A model generated the notes under the pieces. That model was not told where the DNA came from, did not search any database, and was given only the letters and a program-made list of their open reading frames with translations. Below, piece by piece: positions 16,768 through 26,236 of a DNA stretch of 64,000 bases (its first letter is position 1; the number at the start of each line of letters is the position of its first letter). The stretch comes from Methanomicrobium mobile BP. GTDB taxonomy: Archaea; Halobacteriota; Methanomicrobia; Methanomicrobiales; Methanomicrobiaceae. The stretch covers positions 1 through 64,000 of the forward strand of contig NZ_JOMF01000007.1 of the NCBI RefSeq assembly GCF_000711215.1, in the 5' to 3' direction. The translations under genes were made by a program, and so were the position numbers.

Positions 16768-17270
16768 GCGTAATGCAGCAGGTCTACGTTGACAAGGTTG
16801 TCATCCACATGGGTGTCGGCGAAGCAGGTGAGAAGCTTGTAAAAGCCGAGAACATCATGCAGGAGATATCGGGACAGAAACCGGTACGTACGATTGCAAA
16901 GAGAACCCAGCCGGCATTCGGTATCAGAAAAGGTCAGCCGATTGGTTGCAAGGTCTCACTCAGAGGCGAGGCTGCAAAGGATTTCGTTGCAACAGCGCTC
17001 AACATTCTTGAAAACAAGCTTTTCGCAAGCCAGTTCGACAAGTCAGGAAACGTTGCATTCGGTATCGAGGAACACACCGATTTCCCGGGTCAGAGCTACG
17101 ATCCTATGATTGGTATCTACGGTATGGATATCAACGTGGTTCTCGAGAAGAAGGGAGTCAGAATCGCAAGAAGAAGCATTCAGACAAAGAAGCTTCCGCT
17201 GCATCAGAGAGTTTCCCGTGAAGAAGCCGTCAAATTCATGCAGGATGAGTTTGGCGTGGAGGTACAGTAA
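16764..17270 (+). CDS. rpl5: large-subunit ribosomal protein uL5
   Basis: uL5 binds 5S rRNA and contacts P-site tRNA. The 168-residue archaeal form includes VHMG-type start strand [17 protein letters not shown], the [20 protein letters not shown] region near residue 38 and the conserved [23 protein letters not shown] near residue 97. rps14 follows after 2 nt. Confidence 0.97.
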   Translation: MSVMQQVYVDKVVIHMGVGEAGEKLVKAENIMQEISGQKPVRTIAKRTQPAFGIRKGQPIGCKVSLRGEAAKDFVATALNILENKLFASQFDKSGNVAFGIEEHTDFPGQSYDPMIGIYGMDINVVLEKKGVRIARRSIQTKKLPLHQRVSREEAVKFMQDEFGVEVQ

Positions 17271-17272
17271 AT

Positions 17273-17449
17273 ATGGCGCAGAAAAAATCGAAGAACGAGG
17301 AAGCACCCGCCAAGATATTCGGCTGCGGTGCAAACAAGTGTCAGATGTGCGGCAGAAAACAGGGTCTTGTACGCAGATACAAGATTATGCTGTGCCGCCA
17401 GTGCTTCCGTGACTATGCCTCAAAGATAGGCTTTAAGAAGATGAATTAA
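17273..17449 (+). CDS. rps14: small-subunit ribosomal protein uS14, zinc-binding form
   Basis: This short gene encodes 58 residues between rpl5 and rps8, its normal archaeal position. Two zinc-binding CxxC pairs are visible: Cys23-Cys26 (CQMC) and Cys41-Cys44 (CRQC). The C-terminus [12 protein letters not shown] matches the family. uS14 sits in the 30S head near the decoding site. The Lys/Glu-rich first 14 residues are a small extension. The stop is followed by AAGGAG, which serves rps8. Confidence 0.95.
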   Translation: MAQKKSKNEEAPAKIFGCGANKCQMCGRKQGLVRRYKIMLCRQCFRDYASKIGFKKMN

Positions 17450-17463
17450 GGAGCGTTTCAGAA

Positions 17464-17856
17464 ATGACAAGGTTAAATCCGGTTGCCGATGCAATGTGCA
17501 CACTCAAAAACGCTTCCGATGTCGGTAAGACAGAATGTATTGTCGAACCTGCGGGAACTCTTCTTGGGGCAATGCTCGGCATTATGAAGGAAGAAGGATA
17601 TATCGCAAACTTTGAGCTGATTGAAGACGGCAGAGGCAACCAGTACAAGATTTTCCTTAACGGAAACATCAACAAGTGCGGTGCAATTACGCCGCGTTTC
17701 TCGGTCAAGGCTGTTGATATTGAGAAATGGGAGAACCAGTATCTCCCGGCGAAGAATTTCGGATTACTTATCGTCAGTACATCGAAGGGTGTAATCTCAC
17801 ACGAGAATGCACGTAAGCTCGGTGTCGGCGGTGAGCTTTTGGGATACGTCTACTAA
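17464..17856 (+). CDS. rps8: small-subunit ribosomal protein uS8
   Basis: uS8 binds the central domain of 16S rRNA. The 130-residue product has the N-terminal [20 protein letters not shown] and the C-terminal [21 protein letters not shown], a sequence highly conserved across the family. An AAGGAG site formed at the end of rps14 lies upstream. rpl6 follows after 14 nt with its own GGAGTGA site. Confidence 0.97.
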   Translation: MTRLNPVADAMCTLKNASDVGKTECIVEPAGTLLGAMLGIMKEEGYIANFELIEDGRGNQYKIFLNGNINKCGAITPRFSVKAVDIEKWENQYLPAKNFGLLIVSTSKGVISHENARKLGVGGELLGYVY

Positions 17857-17870
17857 GGAGTGATTAAGAG

Positions 17871-18395
17871 ATGGTTACAGAGAGAAAGGTAACTGTTCCG
17901 GCAGGAGTCACGGCCGAGTTGGACGGTACTGTCCTGAAAGTTTCGGGTAAGAAAGGCAAGCTCGAGAGAGATCTCCACTATCCGGGCATCAATGTCAGGA
18001 TTGAGGACGGACACCTCATTGTGTCGACCGAATCCACAAGAAAGAAGGTCTATGCAATGACAGGCACGTTCGCTTCGCACGCCGAGAACATGTTCCGCGG
18101 CGTTAACGAAGAGTATGTGTATACAATGAAAATTGTCTACAGCCACTTCCCGATTCAGGTAAAGGCTACCCCGCAGCGTCTTGAGATCGCCAACTTCCTC
18201 GGCGAGAAACAGACGAGATATGCGGCAATCCCCGAAGGTGTCAAGGTAAAGGTCGCAAACGATCAGGTTACCATTACGGGTATCGACAAGGAGCTTGTCG
18301 GTATGACTTCCTCGAGAATTGAGAAAGCAACAAAGGTCCGCGGACGCGATTCACGTGTCTTCCAGGACGGAATATATATTGTTAACAAGGCGTGA
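17871..18395 (+). CDS. rpl6: large-subunit ribosomal protein uL6
   Basis: uL6 lies near the factor-binding site of the 50S subunit. The 174 residues form the typical two-domain repeat: VTVPAGVTAELDGTVLKVSGKKGKLERDL in the first and VKVKVANDQVTITGIDKELVG in the second. Length and spacing match archaeal members. rpl32e begins 5 nt after the stop. Confidence 0.97.
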   Translation: MVTERKVTVPAGVTAELDGTVLKVSGKKGKLERDLHYPGINVRIEDGHLIVSTESTRKKVYAMTGTFASHAENMFRGVNEEYVYTMKIVYSHFPIQVKATPQRLEIANFLGEKQTRYAAIPEGVKVKVANDQVTITGIDKELVGMTSSRIEKATKVRGRDSRVFQDGIYIVNKA

Positions 18396-18400
18396 TTTGA

Positions 18401-18850
18401 ATGGCTGACGATAAGATTAGATTAATCAGGGCAAGAAACGCTCAGCGCGGTTCATTCAAGCGCCAGGGTCTTTCAAGAAAGCTGAGACTCGAAGATACAT
18501 GGAGAAGACCACGCGGTATTCAGAGCAAGCAGAGAAAGGATTACCGTGCAAAGGGCAGACACCCGCAGTCGGGATTCGGTTCTCCGAAGGCAGTGCGCTA
18601 CTTCCACCCGTCGGGATTCGAAGAGGTTATGGTCTGCAATGTTGCCGATCTTGAAGGCATCAATGCAGAGACACAGGCAGTCAGAATTTCGGCAAAGGTC
18701 GGCGGCAACAAGCGTGCGGCGATTCAGGCAAAGGCCGAGTCACTCAAGATTAAGGTTCTCAATGTAAGAGTTCCCAAGGCAAAGGTCGAGAAGGCCGAGA
18801 AGACCGAAAAGGCTACCGAGAAAAAAGAAGAGGTGACCGACGATGAGTGA
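18401..18850 (+). CDS. rpl32e: large-subunit ribosomal protein eL32
   Basis: eL32 is a 50S protein found in archaea and eukaryotes only. The 149-residue product carries [27 protein letters not shown] near residue 18 and [21 protein letters not shown] near residue 57. The last 25 or so residues are a Lys/Glu-rich tail ([14 protein letters not shown]), probably disordered and not part of the conserved core. The end overlaps rpl19e by 8 nt. Confidence 0.95.
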   Translation: MADDKIRLIRARNAQRGSFKRQGLSRKLRLEDTWRRPRGIQSKQRKDYRAKGRHPQSGFGSPKAVRYFHPSGFEEVMVCNVADLEGINAETQAVRISAKVGGNKRAAIQAKAESLKIKVLNVRVPKAKVEKAEKTEKATEKKEEVTDDE

Positions 18851-19295
18851 TCTGAGAAATCAGAAACGCCTTGCGGCATCGGTTCTCGGATGCGGAGTCA
18901 ACCGCGTTCACTTCGACAGCGAGCGCTCTGACGATATCGCAAACGCAATCTCGCGCGAGGATATCAGAGGACTTGTCGAAGAGGGCGTAATTACCGCAAA
19001 GCAGGTAAGAGGAAACAGCCGCGGCAGAACACATGCTCTTATGGCGAAGCGTTCATACGGTCACCGCAAGGGTCCGGGACGCAGGAAGGGTGCGGCAGGA
19101 GCACGCACACCGTCAAAGGAAGCATGGATTAAGAAGATTCGTGCAATCAGAAGAGAGCTTAAGGCTCTTCGTGAAAACGGCACAATCGATGCGCATGTAT
19201 ACAGAATTATGTACAGGAAAGCAGCAGGCGGTCAGTTCAGAAGTGTTGCACACATGAAGGCACAGCTTGTACAGATTACCGGGAGGATGGAATAA
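18843..19295 (+). CDS. rpl19e: large-subunit ribosomal protein eL19
   Basis: eL19 is an all-helical archaeal/eukaryotic 50S protein that also forms an intersubunit bridge. The 150 residues include [19 protein letters not shown] at the start. The basic segment [21 protein letters not shown] spans roughly residues 59-80, and the C-terminal helix carries [11 protein letters not shown]. It overlaps rpl32e by 8 nt and rpl18 by one base. Confidence 0.96.
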   Translation: MSDLRNQKRLAASVLGCGVNRVHFDSERSDDIANAISREDIRGLVEEGVITAKQVRGNSRGRTHALMAKRSYGHRKGPGRRKGAAGARTPSKEAWIKKIRAIRRELKALRENGTIDAHVYRIMYRKAAGGQFRSVAHMKAQLVQITGRME

Positions 19296-19822
19296 TGGCA
19301 ACAGGACCAAGATACTTCGTCCAGTTCCGCAGGCGCCGTGAGGGTAAAACCGACTACTACAAGCGCTTAAAGCTTATTGTCTCCGACAAACCGAGAATGG
19401 TTGTCAGAAAGTCGAACAAGCACATTACATGTCAGCTTGTTGAGGCAAAGCTCGAGGGTGACAATACACTTGTTGCGGCACACTCCAGTGAACTTGCAAA
19501 ATACGGATATAAAGGCGCAACAGGCAATACACCTGCGGCATATCTTACGGGTATGCTCTTTGCCGTCAAGGCAATCAATGCAGGTTACGGTGACGCTATC
19601 TTAGATATCGGTTTACACCGCCCGAGACAGGGTGCAAAGGTATTTGCCGCGCTTAAAGGCGCAGTTGCGGCAGGTCTCGATGTCCCGCACAGCGAGGACA
19701 TTCTTCCGGCGGACGAGAGAGTAAAGGGCAATGTTATTGCCGAGTATGCACCGGACAGAGCAGGCGACCTTGTTGCAAATGTCGAAGCATGTGAAGATGC
19801 AATTATGAAGGAGCTGAAATAA
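19295..19822 (+). CDS. rpl18: large-subunit ribosomal protein uL18
   Basis: uL18 binds 5S rRNA with uL5 in the central protuberance. The 175-residue archaeal type begins [24 protein letters not shown]. It contains [26 protein letters not shown] and the [29 protein letters not shown] segment. It overlaps its neighbours by one base on each side, consistent with a single tightly coupled operon. Confidence 0.97.
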   Translation: MATGPRYFVQFRRRREGKTDYYKRLKLIVSDKPRMVVRKSNKHITCQLVEAKLEGDNTLVAAHSSELAKYGYKGATGNTPAAYLTGMLFAVKAINAGYGDAILDIGLHRPRQGAKVFAALKGAVAAGLDVPHSEDILPADERVKGNVIAEYAPDRAGDLVANVEACEDAIMKELK

Positions 19823-20439
19823 TGGCCTTTGAACAGGATGTTTGGATTCCTCTCACCGGTCTCGGAAAAGAGGTTGCCGCAGGTAAAATAAAGAGCATCG
19901 ACGATGTTCTCGAGAGCGGCAGACCAATCAAAGAGCCGCAGATTGTCGATTACTTCATACCCGACCTTGAGGATGAGGTTCTTGACATTAACATGGTTCA
20001 GAGAATGACTGACAGCGGAAGACGTGTTAAGTTCAGATGCGCGGTCGTTGTAGGTAACCGCAACGGATACATCGGATTCGGTCAGGGCAAGGATGCTCAG
20101 GTCGGAAATGCCATCAAGAAGGCAATCGACGATGCAAAACTCAATATCATCAAGATTAAGAGAGGTTGCGGCAGTTGGGAATGCGCATGCGGCGAGGCAC
20201 ACTCGATTCCGATGCGTGTTACGGGCAGAGCAGGCAGTGTAAGAGTTACGCTTATCCCCGCACCGCAGGGTATCGGCCTTGTAACCGGTGATATCGGTAA
20301 GAAGGTTCTCCAGCTTGCGGGTGTTCACGATGTCTGGACAACTTCCAGCGGAAATACCCGTACGACCATCAACTACGCAAGAGCAACCTACAATGCGCTT
20401 CAGCAGGCAAACCTTGTCAGAAAGGGAGGTCAGAACTGA
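19822..20439 (+). CDS. rps5: small-subunit ribosomal protein uS5
   Basis: uS5 lies at the mRNA entry channel and influences accuracy. The 205-residue product holds the double-stranded RNA-binding-like domain with [29 protein letters not shown] near residues 55-85. A second domain carries [20 protein letters not shown]. Cysteines in [17 protein letters not shown] near residue 115 are typical of archaeal members. It overlaps rpl30 by one base. Confidence 0.97.
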   Translation: MAFEQDVWIPLTGLGKEVAAGKIKSIDDVLESGRPIKEPQIVDYFIPDLEDEVLDINMVQRMTDSGRRVKFRCAVVVGNRNGYIGFGQGKDAQVGNAIKKAIDDAKLNIIKIKRGCGSWECACGEAHSIPMRVTGRAGSVRVTLIPAPQGIGLVTGDIGKKVLQLAGVHDVWTTSSGNTRTTINYARATYNALQQANLVRKGGQN

Positions 20440-20900
20440 TGTATTTCGTTGTTCAGGTCAGAGGTGTTGTAAACACGAGAAGAGAGATTAAGGATACCTT
20501 AAAGATGCTTCGTTTACACCACATCAACCACTGTGTATTAATCCCCGAGACTCCGGCATACATGGGTATGATCAGGAAAGTAAAGGATTATGTTGCTTAC
20601 GGCGTTGCCGAGGCAGATGTTCTGGCAACCGTCCTTGAGTCACGCGGACGTCTGACTGCGGACGAGAAGCTTACCGATGCATACGTGAAAGAGAACTCAC
20701 AGTATGCCGATATCGAGTCATTCGCAAAGGCTATCTGCGCAGGCGAGGCAGAGATCACCGATTTACCGGGCTTAAAGCCGGTCTTAAGACTCCACCCGCC
20801 CAGAAAGGGATACAAGTCAATCAAACGCACATACCAGCAGGGCGGCGCACTCGGAAACTACGGTGCCGAGATTAACGGTCTTGTCTACAGGATGAGGTGA
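20439..20900 (+). CDS. rpl30: large-subunit ribosomal protein uL30
   Basis: The 153-residue length corresponds to the archaeal form of uL30, which is much longer than the bacterial one. The N-terminus YFVVQVRGVVNTRREIKDTLKML gives the core strand-helix unit. The C-terminal part ends RLHPPRKGYKSIKRTYQQGGALGNYG, also family-specific. rpl15 follows after 6 nt. Confidence 0.96.
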   Translation: MYFVVQVRGVVNTRREIKDTLKMLRLHHINHCVLIPETPAYMGMIRKVKDYVAYGVAEADVLATVLESRGRLTADEKLTDAYVKENSQYADIESFAKAICAGEAEITDLPGLKPVLRLHPPRKGYKSIKRTYQQGGALGNYGAEINGLVYRMR

Positions 20901-20906
20901 AGAGGG

Positions 20907-21332
20907 ATGCCAGTAAACAAACGCACTAAATACCGCGGGTCACGTACATGCGGCGGCGGTACACACAAGAATCGCCGCGGCGCAGGTAACCGCGGCGGTA
21001 GAGGAAGAGCGGGACACCGCGATCACCGCTTAAGCCACTACCTTGTCCGTGGACTCTTCCATGAGGGTAAACACGGATTTGTCAACAAGAACGGCTATAA
21101 GGACAAGACTCTCGATGTCGGCGAGCTTGATCAGATTCTTGACAGGCTTGTCGAATGCGGACTTGCATCCGTCGAGGGTGATGTCTTCACGGTCGATGCG
21201 GAACAAATAGGAATTAATAAAATACTTGGCAGCGGTAAAGTTACTCATAAGATTAATGTAACTGCCGAGGCATTTTCGGAATCTGCCAAAGCAAAGATTG
21301 AAGAGATGGGTGGCCAGGCACTGACCGCCTAA
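20907..21332 (+). CDS. rpl15: large-subunit ribosomal protein uL15
   Basis: uL15 is an assembly protein of the 50S subunit. The 141 residues have the glycine- and arginine-rich N-terminal extension (RGSRTCGGGTHKNRRGAGNRGG) that threads into rRNA. A globular C-terminal domain ends with KINVTAEAFSESAKAKIEEMGG. secY follows after 19 nt, the standard join between ribosomal and translocon genes. Confidence 0.96.
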   Translation: MPVNKRTKYRGSRTCGGGTHKNRRGAGNRGGRGRAGHRDHRLSHYLVRGLFHEGKHGFVNKNGYKDKTLDVGELDQILDRLVECGLASVEGDVFTVDAEQIGINKILGSGKVTHKINVTAEAFSESAKAKIEEMGGQALTA

Positions 21333-21351
21333 CTCATTTTTTGGTGAACTT

Positions 21352-22785
21352 ATGGGAGCAATGCTGGATCGAATGGAACCTCTGTTAGCCGCAATGCCGG
21401 CTGTCAGACCTCCTGAAGGGCATGTCCATTTCAAGAACAAACTCTTGTGGACAGTTGCCGTTCTGATATTGTATTTTCTGCTGACTAATGTCCAGGTCTT
21501 CGGTCTGAGTGCCGATTCCTCCGACTGGCTCGGAATGTACCGTGCAATTCTTGCAGGTGCAAGCGGATCTATTGTCCACTTGGGTATCGGACCGATCGTT
21601 ACTGCATCTATCGTTCTCCAGCTCTTAAACGGTGCCGATCTTTTGGGTATCAATACCCGCGAACCCCGTGGACAGGTTATGTACATGGGTCTTCAGAAAC
21701 TCCTCATACTGGTTATGATCGTTCTTGAGGCAGCTCCGAACGTTATCGGAGGTTTCCTTCAGCCCGACGCAAATATTGCGCTGACGCTTTTCGGCGGCAG
21801 TCTGGCGACCGTATCATTCCTGATATTCCTTCAGTTGTGTATCGGAGGTCTTATCATCTTCCTTATGGATGAGGTCGTTACCAAATGGGGTGTGGGCTCG
21901 GGTGTCGGTCTTTTCATCGTGGCAGGCGTGTCGCAGGGTCTTATCAACGGTTTCCTTAACTGGGCGGCCGTTCAGGATGCGTATCCTGTGGGTTTCTTCC
22001 CGCGTCTGTTTGCAATAATTGCCGACGGCGCCAATTTGATGGAGTATTTCAGTCTGGATATTCTTGCTTTGATTACGACCGTGTTTATCTTCGGTCTTGT
22101 CGTTTATGCGGAGTCCACAAGGATTGAGATACCGCTTGCCCATGCGACCGTTCGCGGTGCAAGAGGCAGATTCCCCGTCAAACTCATATATGCAAGTGTC
22201 CTTCCGATGATTCTTGTCCGTGTTCTTCAGGCAAACTGGCAGATGTTCGGTCTTTTCCTGAACAATATCGGCATTACCTTCCTCGGTAAGTTCGAGGGAC
22301 AGACTCCGGTTAACGGAATCATGTATGTTACGGCGCCTATCAATTCGCCCAACGACTGGATGTGGTGGCTCACCGATCTCGGTCATCCCGTATGGGAGGT
22401 TCTTCTGAGAATGGGTATCGATCTGATTGTCATGGTCGTGGGCGGTGCTATCTTTGCGCTGTTCTGGGTCAAGACTGCGGGTCTTGATTCGTCGCATGTT
22501 GCAAGGCAGATTCAGAGAAGCGGTATGAGTATTCCGGGTTACCGCAGAAACGAGCAGGTTCTCGAGAGATATCTTGATCGTTACATTCCGCGTGTTACCG
22601 TCATCGGCGGTGTTGCAGTCGGTGTTTTGTCCGTTCTTGCAAACTACCTCGGTGTTATCGGTGCGGTCGGAGGTACCGGACTTTTACTTACGGTAAGTAT
22701 TATCTATCGTCTTTACGAAGAGATTGCAAATGAACAGATCATGGAGATGTATCCGTTCATGAGGAGCTTCTTCGGAAAGGAGTGA
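21352..22785 (+). CDS. secY: protein translocase subunit SecY (Sec61 alpha)
   Basis: SecY forms the protein-conducting channel of the cell membrane. The 477-residue product has about ten membrane helices. Visible family features include the plug-region GMYRAILAGASGSIVHLGIGPIVTASIVLQLL near residues 62-95, the VKWG-type GVGSGVGLFIVAGVSQG near residue 180, the cytoplasmic loop with RGARGRFPVKLIYASVLPMIL and the C-terminal loop with HVARQIQRSGMSIPGYR. Its place after rpl15 is conserved, and adkA starts 5 nt after the stop. Confidence 0.98.
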   Translation: MGAMLDRMEPLLAAMPAVRPPEGHVHFKNKLLWTVAVLILYFLLTNVQVFGLSADSSDWLGMYRAILAGASGSIVHLGIGPIVTASIVLQLLNGADLLGINTREPRGQVMYMGLQKLLILVMIVLEAAPNVIGGFLQPDANIALTLFGGSLATVSFLIFLQLCIGGLIIFLMDEVVTKWGVGSGVGLFIVAGVSQGLINGFLNWAAVQDAYPVGFFPRLFAIIADGANLMEYFSLDILALITTVFIFGLVVYAESTRIEIPLAHATVRGARGRFPVKLIYASVLPMILVRVLQANWQMFGLFLNNIGITFLGKFEGQTPVNGIMYVTAPINSPNDWMWWLTDLGHPVWEVLLRMGIDLIVMVVGGAIFALFWVKTAGLDSSHVARQIQRSGMSIPGYRRNEQVLERYLDRYIPRVTVIGGVAVGVLSVLANYLGVIGAVGGTGLLLTVSIIYRLYEEIANEQIMEMYPFMRSFFGKE

Positions 22786-22790
22786 TTTAA

Positions 22791-23369
22791 ATGCCACAGA
22801 AATGCAAGAAAGTTGTTATTACTGGTGTTCCGGGTGTCGGAAAGACAACGGTTATCAACGGATCGATGGAGGCTTTGAAGGAGCTTGGTGTTCCTTACAC
22901 CTCCATCAATTTCGGTACGTGTATGTTTGAGGTTGCTTGCGATCAGAATCTTGTGAGCGACCGCGATGAGATGCGCAAGCTGGATCAGGATGTTCAGAGG
23001 AACCTTCAGAAGACGGCTGCGCAGGTCATTGCAAAGATACAGGATAATGTCATTATCGATACTCACTGTACGGTCAGTACGCCTTCGGGTTTCCTTCCGG
23101 GTCTGCCGGCATGGGTGCTTGAGGAGCTTAAGCCGGATATCGTTGTTCTTGTCGAGAGCAACGAGGATCAGATCTTAAAGCGCCGTCTGTCGGATACCAC
23201 GCGTACAAGGGATGTCGAGGGGTATCAGTCGATCAAGGATCATCAGAATTACAACCGCTATATGGCTGCGGCGTATTCGATGCTTACCGGATGTACGGTA
23301 AAGAGCATTAAAAATCAGGACTTCTTACTTGAGAATGCCATCAATGAGATGGTTACACTCCTGAAATAA
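22791..23369 (+). CDS. adkA: archaeal adenylate kinase
   Basis: AdkA converts AMP and ATP to two ADP. The 192-residue protein is the archaeal type, distinct from bacterial Adk. It begins KKVVITGVPGVGKTTVI (P-loop GVPGVGKT at residues 12-19) and contains IIDTHCTVSTPSGFLPGLP near residue 87 and the LRRRLxDxTRxRD-like segment ILKRRLSDTTRTRDVE near residue 126. It follows secY as in other Euryarchaeota. Confidence 0.96.
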   Translation: MPQKCKKVVITGVPGVGKTTVINGSMEALKELGVPYTSINFGTCMFEVACDQNLVSDRDEMRKLDQDVQRNLQKTAAQVIAKIQDNVIIDTHCTVSTPSGFLPGLPAWVLEELKPDIVVLVESNEDQILKRRLSDTTRTRDVEGYQSIKDHQNYNRYMAAAYSMLTGCTVKSIKNQDFLLENAINEMVTLLK

Positions 23370-23377
23370 GAGGGTTT

Positions 23378-24001
23378 ATGGTCTCGAAGAGCGCTAAGCC
23401 CGCATCGCCTGCGGGCGGAGGGGGTATGTTTACCTTCCTCTTAATTATGCTTCTTGTGATGGTAGTTTACAGTGTGCCTTTCCTCAGGACGGGTATTGCT
23501 GATGCCGCCGGAATTGTTTTGAATCCGTTGCACAATGTTCTTGCCGTTTCATGGCCGATTCTTATTCTGGTTCTGTCCGCAATTACGGGCTGTTATTCAT
23601 CTCTTCTTCAGAAGTATACGATTGATTACGAGAAGATGAAGCGTGTTCAGGAGAAGATGCGTGTTTTTCAGAAGGAGTTCAGAGAGGCTCAGCTTGCCGC
23701 CGACGAGAAGAAGATCCGCAAGCTGAACGAGAAACGCGATAAGGTGATGCAGGAGCAGCTTGAGGTTTCTCAGGAGCAGTTTAAGCCGCTCGGCTGGATT
23801 ATGATTATCACGATTCCGATCTTTCTGTGGCTTTTGCAGATGGCACCCACGATGGGAACGATTTCGTTTCCGTTTATGGGTACGGTTGGCTTAAGCGATC
23901 CGACGTTCCTGTTTCTGCCGGCATGGATCATCTGGTATATGCTCTGTTCGATTACGATTTCGCAGGTCATCAGAAAGACTCTTGATATAGGCGGTGTCTG
24001 A
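23378..24001 (+). CDS. EMC3/TMCO1-like (DUF106) membrane insertase homologue
   Basis: The family is related to YidC/Oxa1/EMC3 and is thought to insert membrane proteins in archaea. The 207-residue protein has three hydrophobic segments: about 19-38, 50-66 near the first helix pair, and a C-terminal pair at about 140-200. A long charged coiled-coil hairpin lies between them, at about 80-130 (KMKRVQEKMRVFQKEFREAQ). Position between adkA and cmk, right after secY, is conserved in archaea and supports a role in protein insertion. The hydrophobic-loop details cannot be judged from sequence alone. Confidence 0.85.
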   Translation: MVSKSAKPASPAGGGGMFTFLLIMLLVMVVYSVPFLRTGIADAAGIVLNPLHNVLAVSWPILILVLSAITGCYSSLLQKYTIDYEKMKRVQEKMRVFQKEFREAQLAADEKKIRKLNEKRDKVMQEQLEVSQEQFKPLGWIMIITIPIFLWLLQMAPTMGTISFPFMGTVGLSDPTFLFLPAWIIWYMLCSITISQVIRKTLDIGGV

Positions 24002-24002
24002 G

Positions 24003-24530
24003 ATGAGGATTACCGTAAGCGGTCCGCCCGGAAGCGGGACTACTTCTCTTGCGAAGGCGATTGCGGAGAAATACGGAATAAGACTTGTTTCCGCCGGCGA
24101 TGTCTTCAGACAGAATGCGGCGGAGAGGAATATGGATCTGCTTTCGTTCAGTAAGCTCTGCGAGTCCGATCCGAGTGTCGATAAGAAGATTGATGCGGAT
24201 CAGAAGAAGATCGGCGAGGAGAACTCCGATATTATCATTGAGGGCAGACTTGCGGGTCACATGGTAAGTAATGCGGATCTGAGGATCTGGGTTTTGGCTT
24301 CCGCGGATTGCCGTGCGCACAGGATTTCCGATCGCGAGGAGATCTCTTACGAGATTGCCAGACACGATACGGATATCCGCGAGAAGTCGGAATGTGACCG
24401 TTACATGAAGTATTACGGTATCGATATCCGTGATCTTTCCATCTATGATCTTGTCATCAGTTCGGAGAAGTGGGGCAAGGAAGAGCTTGCACAGGTTGTT
24501 GATTTTGCCATCGGCAGGATCAACAGGTAA
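24003..24530 (+). CDS. cmk: archaeal cytidylate kinase
   Basis: This enzyme phosphorylates CMP and dCMP with ATP. The 175-residue product has the P-loop GPPGSGTTSLA near residues 7-17, in which the usual Lys position of GKT/S is Thr, a known feature of archaeal CMP kinases. It also contains SAGDVFRQNAAERNMDL and IIEGRLAGHM. The ATG at 24003 is preferred over the in-frame GTG at 23994, because GGCGGTG stands 7 nt before 24003 and the upstream gene ends at 24001. It closes the ribosomal/secY cluster and is followed by T-runs. Confidence 0.92.
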   Translation: MRITVSGPPGSGTTSLAKAIAEKYGIRLVSAGDVFRQNAAERNMDLLSFSKLCESDPSVDKKIDADQKKIGEENSDIIIEGRLAGHMVSNADLRIWVLASADCRAHRISDREEISYEIARHDTDIREKSECDRYMKYYGIDIRDLSIYDLVISSEKWGKEELAQVVDFAIGRINR

Positions 24531-24580
24531 TTTTTTTGTTTTTTCAGTTTAGTTTTTCAGCTTGTTTTTCAGTTTTCAGC
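24531..24580 (+). terminator. multiple T-runs ending the ribosomal cluster
   Basis: Several runs of 4-7 T occur within 50 nt after the cmk stop, with TTTTTCAG repeated three times. Archaeal RNA polymerase terminates at such runs. Confidence 0.55.
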
Positions 24581-25057
24581 GTTACCCGTTTCGGCGTGTA
24601 TGATGATTTAAGGCGCGGTTTTGGCGGTAAAAAAAGTAAATGTATGTGTTTGTTATTCTCTTCGAGTTTGTTCGATATATGTCTGTTCAGTCGAGTTTGG
24701 GTTTTTATCTATAATGATTCCTGATCTTTCATGATTGATGCCCCTGTCTCAAGGTGTGAGATAATGAGTTATTTGTCGTGTGATAATATATATTTCACTG
24801 TCTTTCAGTCTTGAGAGAATAAAGTTATTTTGCCGTAATTCACAGTTATTATTAGCGTGTTTGTGAACGCGGTCGGGTTGCGGCGCCGCGGCTGCGCCAC
24901 GGATGCCCCGCAACGGTGCGGCGGACAAAGGTTTTCGGATTGCGGTATTCGCGACTCTGAAGCGACTGTGATCGGATAAGTGCAACTGCGCTGTGCAAAA
25001 ACAGGTTGTAATACAGGGATAAAACAGGAAATCCAGAGAAATAAGGGGGATAACAGC
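24581..25057 (+). other. intergenic region with a GC-rich foldable patch
   Basis: No coding region is convincing. AT-rich sequence surrounds a GC-rich patch at 24871-24925. In that patch GTTGC (24877-24881) can pair with GCAAC (24910-24914), and GGCGC (24882-24886) with GCGCC (24894-24898). An ATAATATATATT box at about 24783-24794 could be a promoter for the next gene or for a small RNA. Confidence 0.35.
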
Positions 25058-26032
25058 GTGTATAAACAGTTCATCAATTTTTCAGGCTATTCATTTGATC
25101 TTGAGAAGTTCAACGGTGATTGGGGAGAGTTTCGAAAGTTCCTCGCGGTATATGACCTTGACGGTGCGGAGATGCTCCTCGATTTCGGGGCGCTCGACGG
25201 CAGCGTTCCGAAGGATGTCGTCGGCGCCGTCCACTTCCCGTCTTTCATGGGCTGGTACAGACTCTGGACGGATAAGGATTTCACGGTGCCGGCGGAGATT
25301 GACAGGAGTATGGTGAAGTATTTCTACGGCGGCGAAGACCGCGAAGAACTCATCTCAAACTTCACCGCATGCATAGCGGATAACGCCAAATTAGCGCCGG
25401 CATACGGCGTCTTTCATGCGGGTTACATGGAGGCGGAGCATACCTTCATGAAGAAGATGCCGATACCCGACAATGCCGTTCTTGACGCAACTGCAGAGTT
25501 CCTCAATACCTGCGCAGGAAACTTCGCCGGCGGCGAGATGCCGTTTCCGATTGCCGTCGAAAACCTCTGGTGGTCGGGGCTGACCTTCCTTGACCCTGCG
25601 GCAACGTCGCGGTTTATGAACCGCCTTGAGTTTGAGAACTTCTTCTTCCTTCTGGATACGGGGCATCTCATGAATGCCGGCGGGGTCACATTCTCCGAGT
25701 CCGACGGAATCGATTTCGTCCTTGACACCCTAAGCCGCCTTAGCGCCGATGCCGTTGAGAAAATCCGCGCCGTGCACCTCCACTTCAGCGCTTCCGGCGA
25801 GTATCAAAAGACCATGAAAGCGCCGGAAAACTTTAACGAACTCGGCTTCAATGATCAGAGCGCCGCCATCATGGCGCATCTCAAGAAGTTCGACGAGCAC
25901 CGTCCTTTTTCTCTTCCCGAATGCAAAAAGATACTCGATTTTGTCAAACCCGATTATGTGACGCACGAGTTCATGGGCACGAGAGACGAGCTTGAAGCGG
26001 CAGTCACAAAGCAGTTGCGGGCGCTGAAGTAA
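25058..26032 (+). CDS. TIM-barrel protein of the xylose isomerase-like/AP endonuclease 2 superfamily
   Basis: The function is unknown. The 324-residue protein has the overall plan of xylose isomerase-like TIM barrels, with metal-ligand-type residues: VFHAGYMEAEHTF near residue 118, VENLWWSG near residue 167, DTGHLMNAGG near residue 198 and AVHLHFSASGE near residue 235. These resemble the Glu/His/Asp sites of sugar isomerases and endonuclease IV. The start is the GTG at 25058, because AAGGGGGAT (25043-25051) precedes it. A longer frame from 24980 has a Cys/Lys-rich head that does not fit. It is convergent with the pilin pair across a strong hairpin terminator. Confidence 0.6.
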   Translation: MYKQFINFSGYSFDLEKFNGDWGEFRKFLAVYDLDGAEMLLDFGALDGSVPKDVVGAVHFPSFMGWYRLWTDKDFTVPAEIDRSMVKYFYGGEDREELISNFTACIADNAKLAPAYGVFHAGYMEAEHTFMKKMPIPDNAVLDATAEFLNTCAGNFAGGEMPFPIAVENLWWSGLTFLDPAATSRFMNRLEFENFFFLLDTGHLMNAGGVTFSESDGIDFVLDTLSRLSADAVEKIRAVHLHFSASGEYQKTMKAPENFNELGFNDQSAAIMAHLKKFDEHRPFSLPECKKILDFVKPDYVTHEFMGTRDELEAAVTKQLRALK

Positions 26033-26185
26033 TTAAACAAAAGTGATTCCGCAAAAGTAATCAGCAAAAAAGGGAATTACAGAACACATGATTTCAGTGC
26101 TCTGCTCATGATTACATGATTAGGGTGACAATGTGCTTATGAATGTCTTTTCCGTTTGTGAAAGTTTTGAATAGGTAACAAGTTT

Positions 26186-26217
26186 AAAAAAACGGATGGA
26201 TGAGTATCCGTTTTTTT
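26186..26217 (+). terminator. bidirectional hairpin terminator
   Basis: AAAAAAACGGAT and ATCCGTTTTTTT form a perfect 12-bp stem with an 8-nt loop. It ends in T-runs on both strands. It lies between convergent genes ending at 26032 and 26237. Confidence 0.8.
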
Positions 26218-26236
26218 AATTTCAACTGTTATCAGT

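Noticed and set aside
24980-25057. Longer start for the TIM-barrel gene
   Set aside because: The extra 26 residues are unlike the family, and the strong AAGGGGGAT site points to the GTG at 25058.
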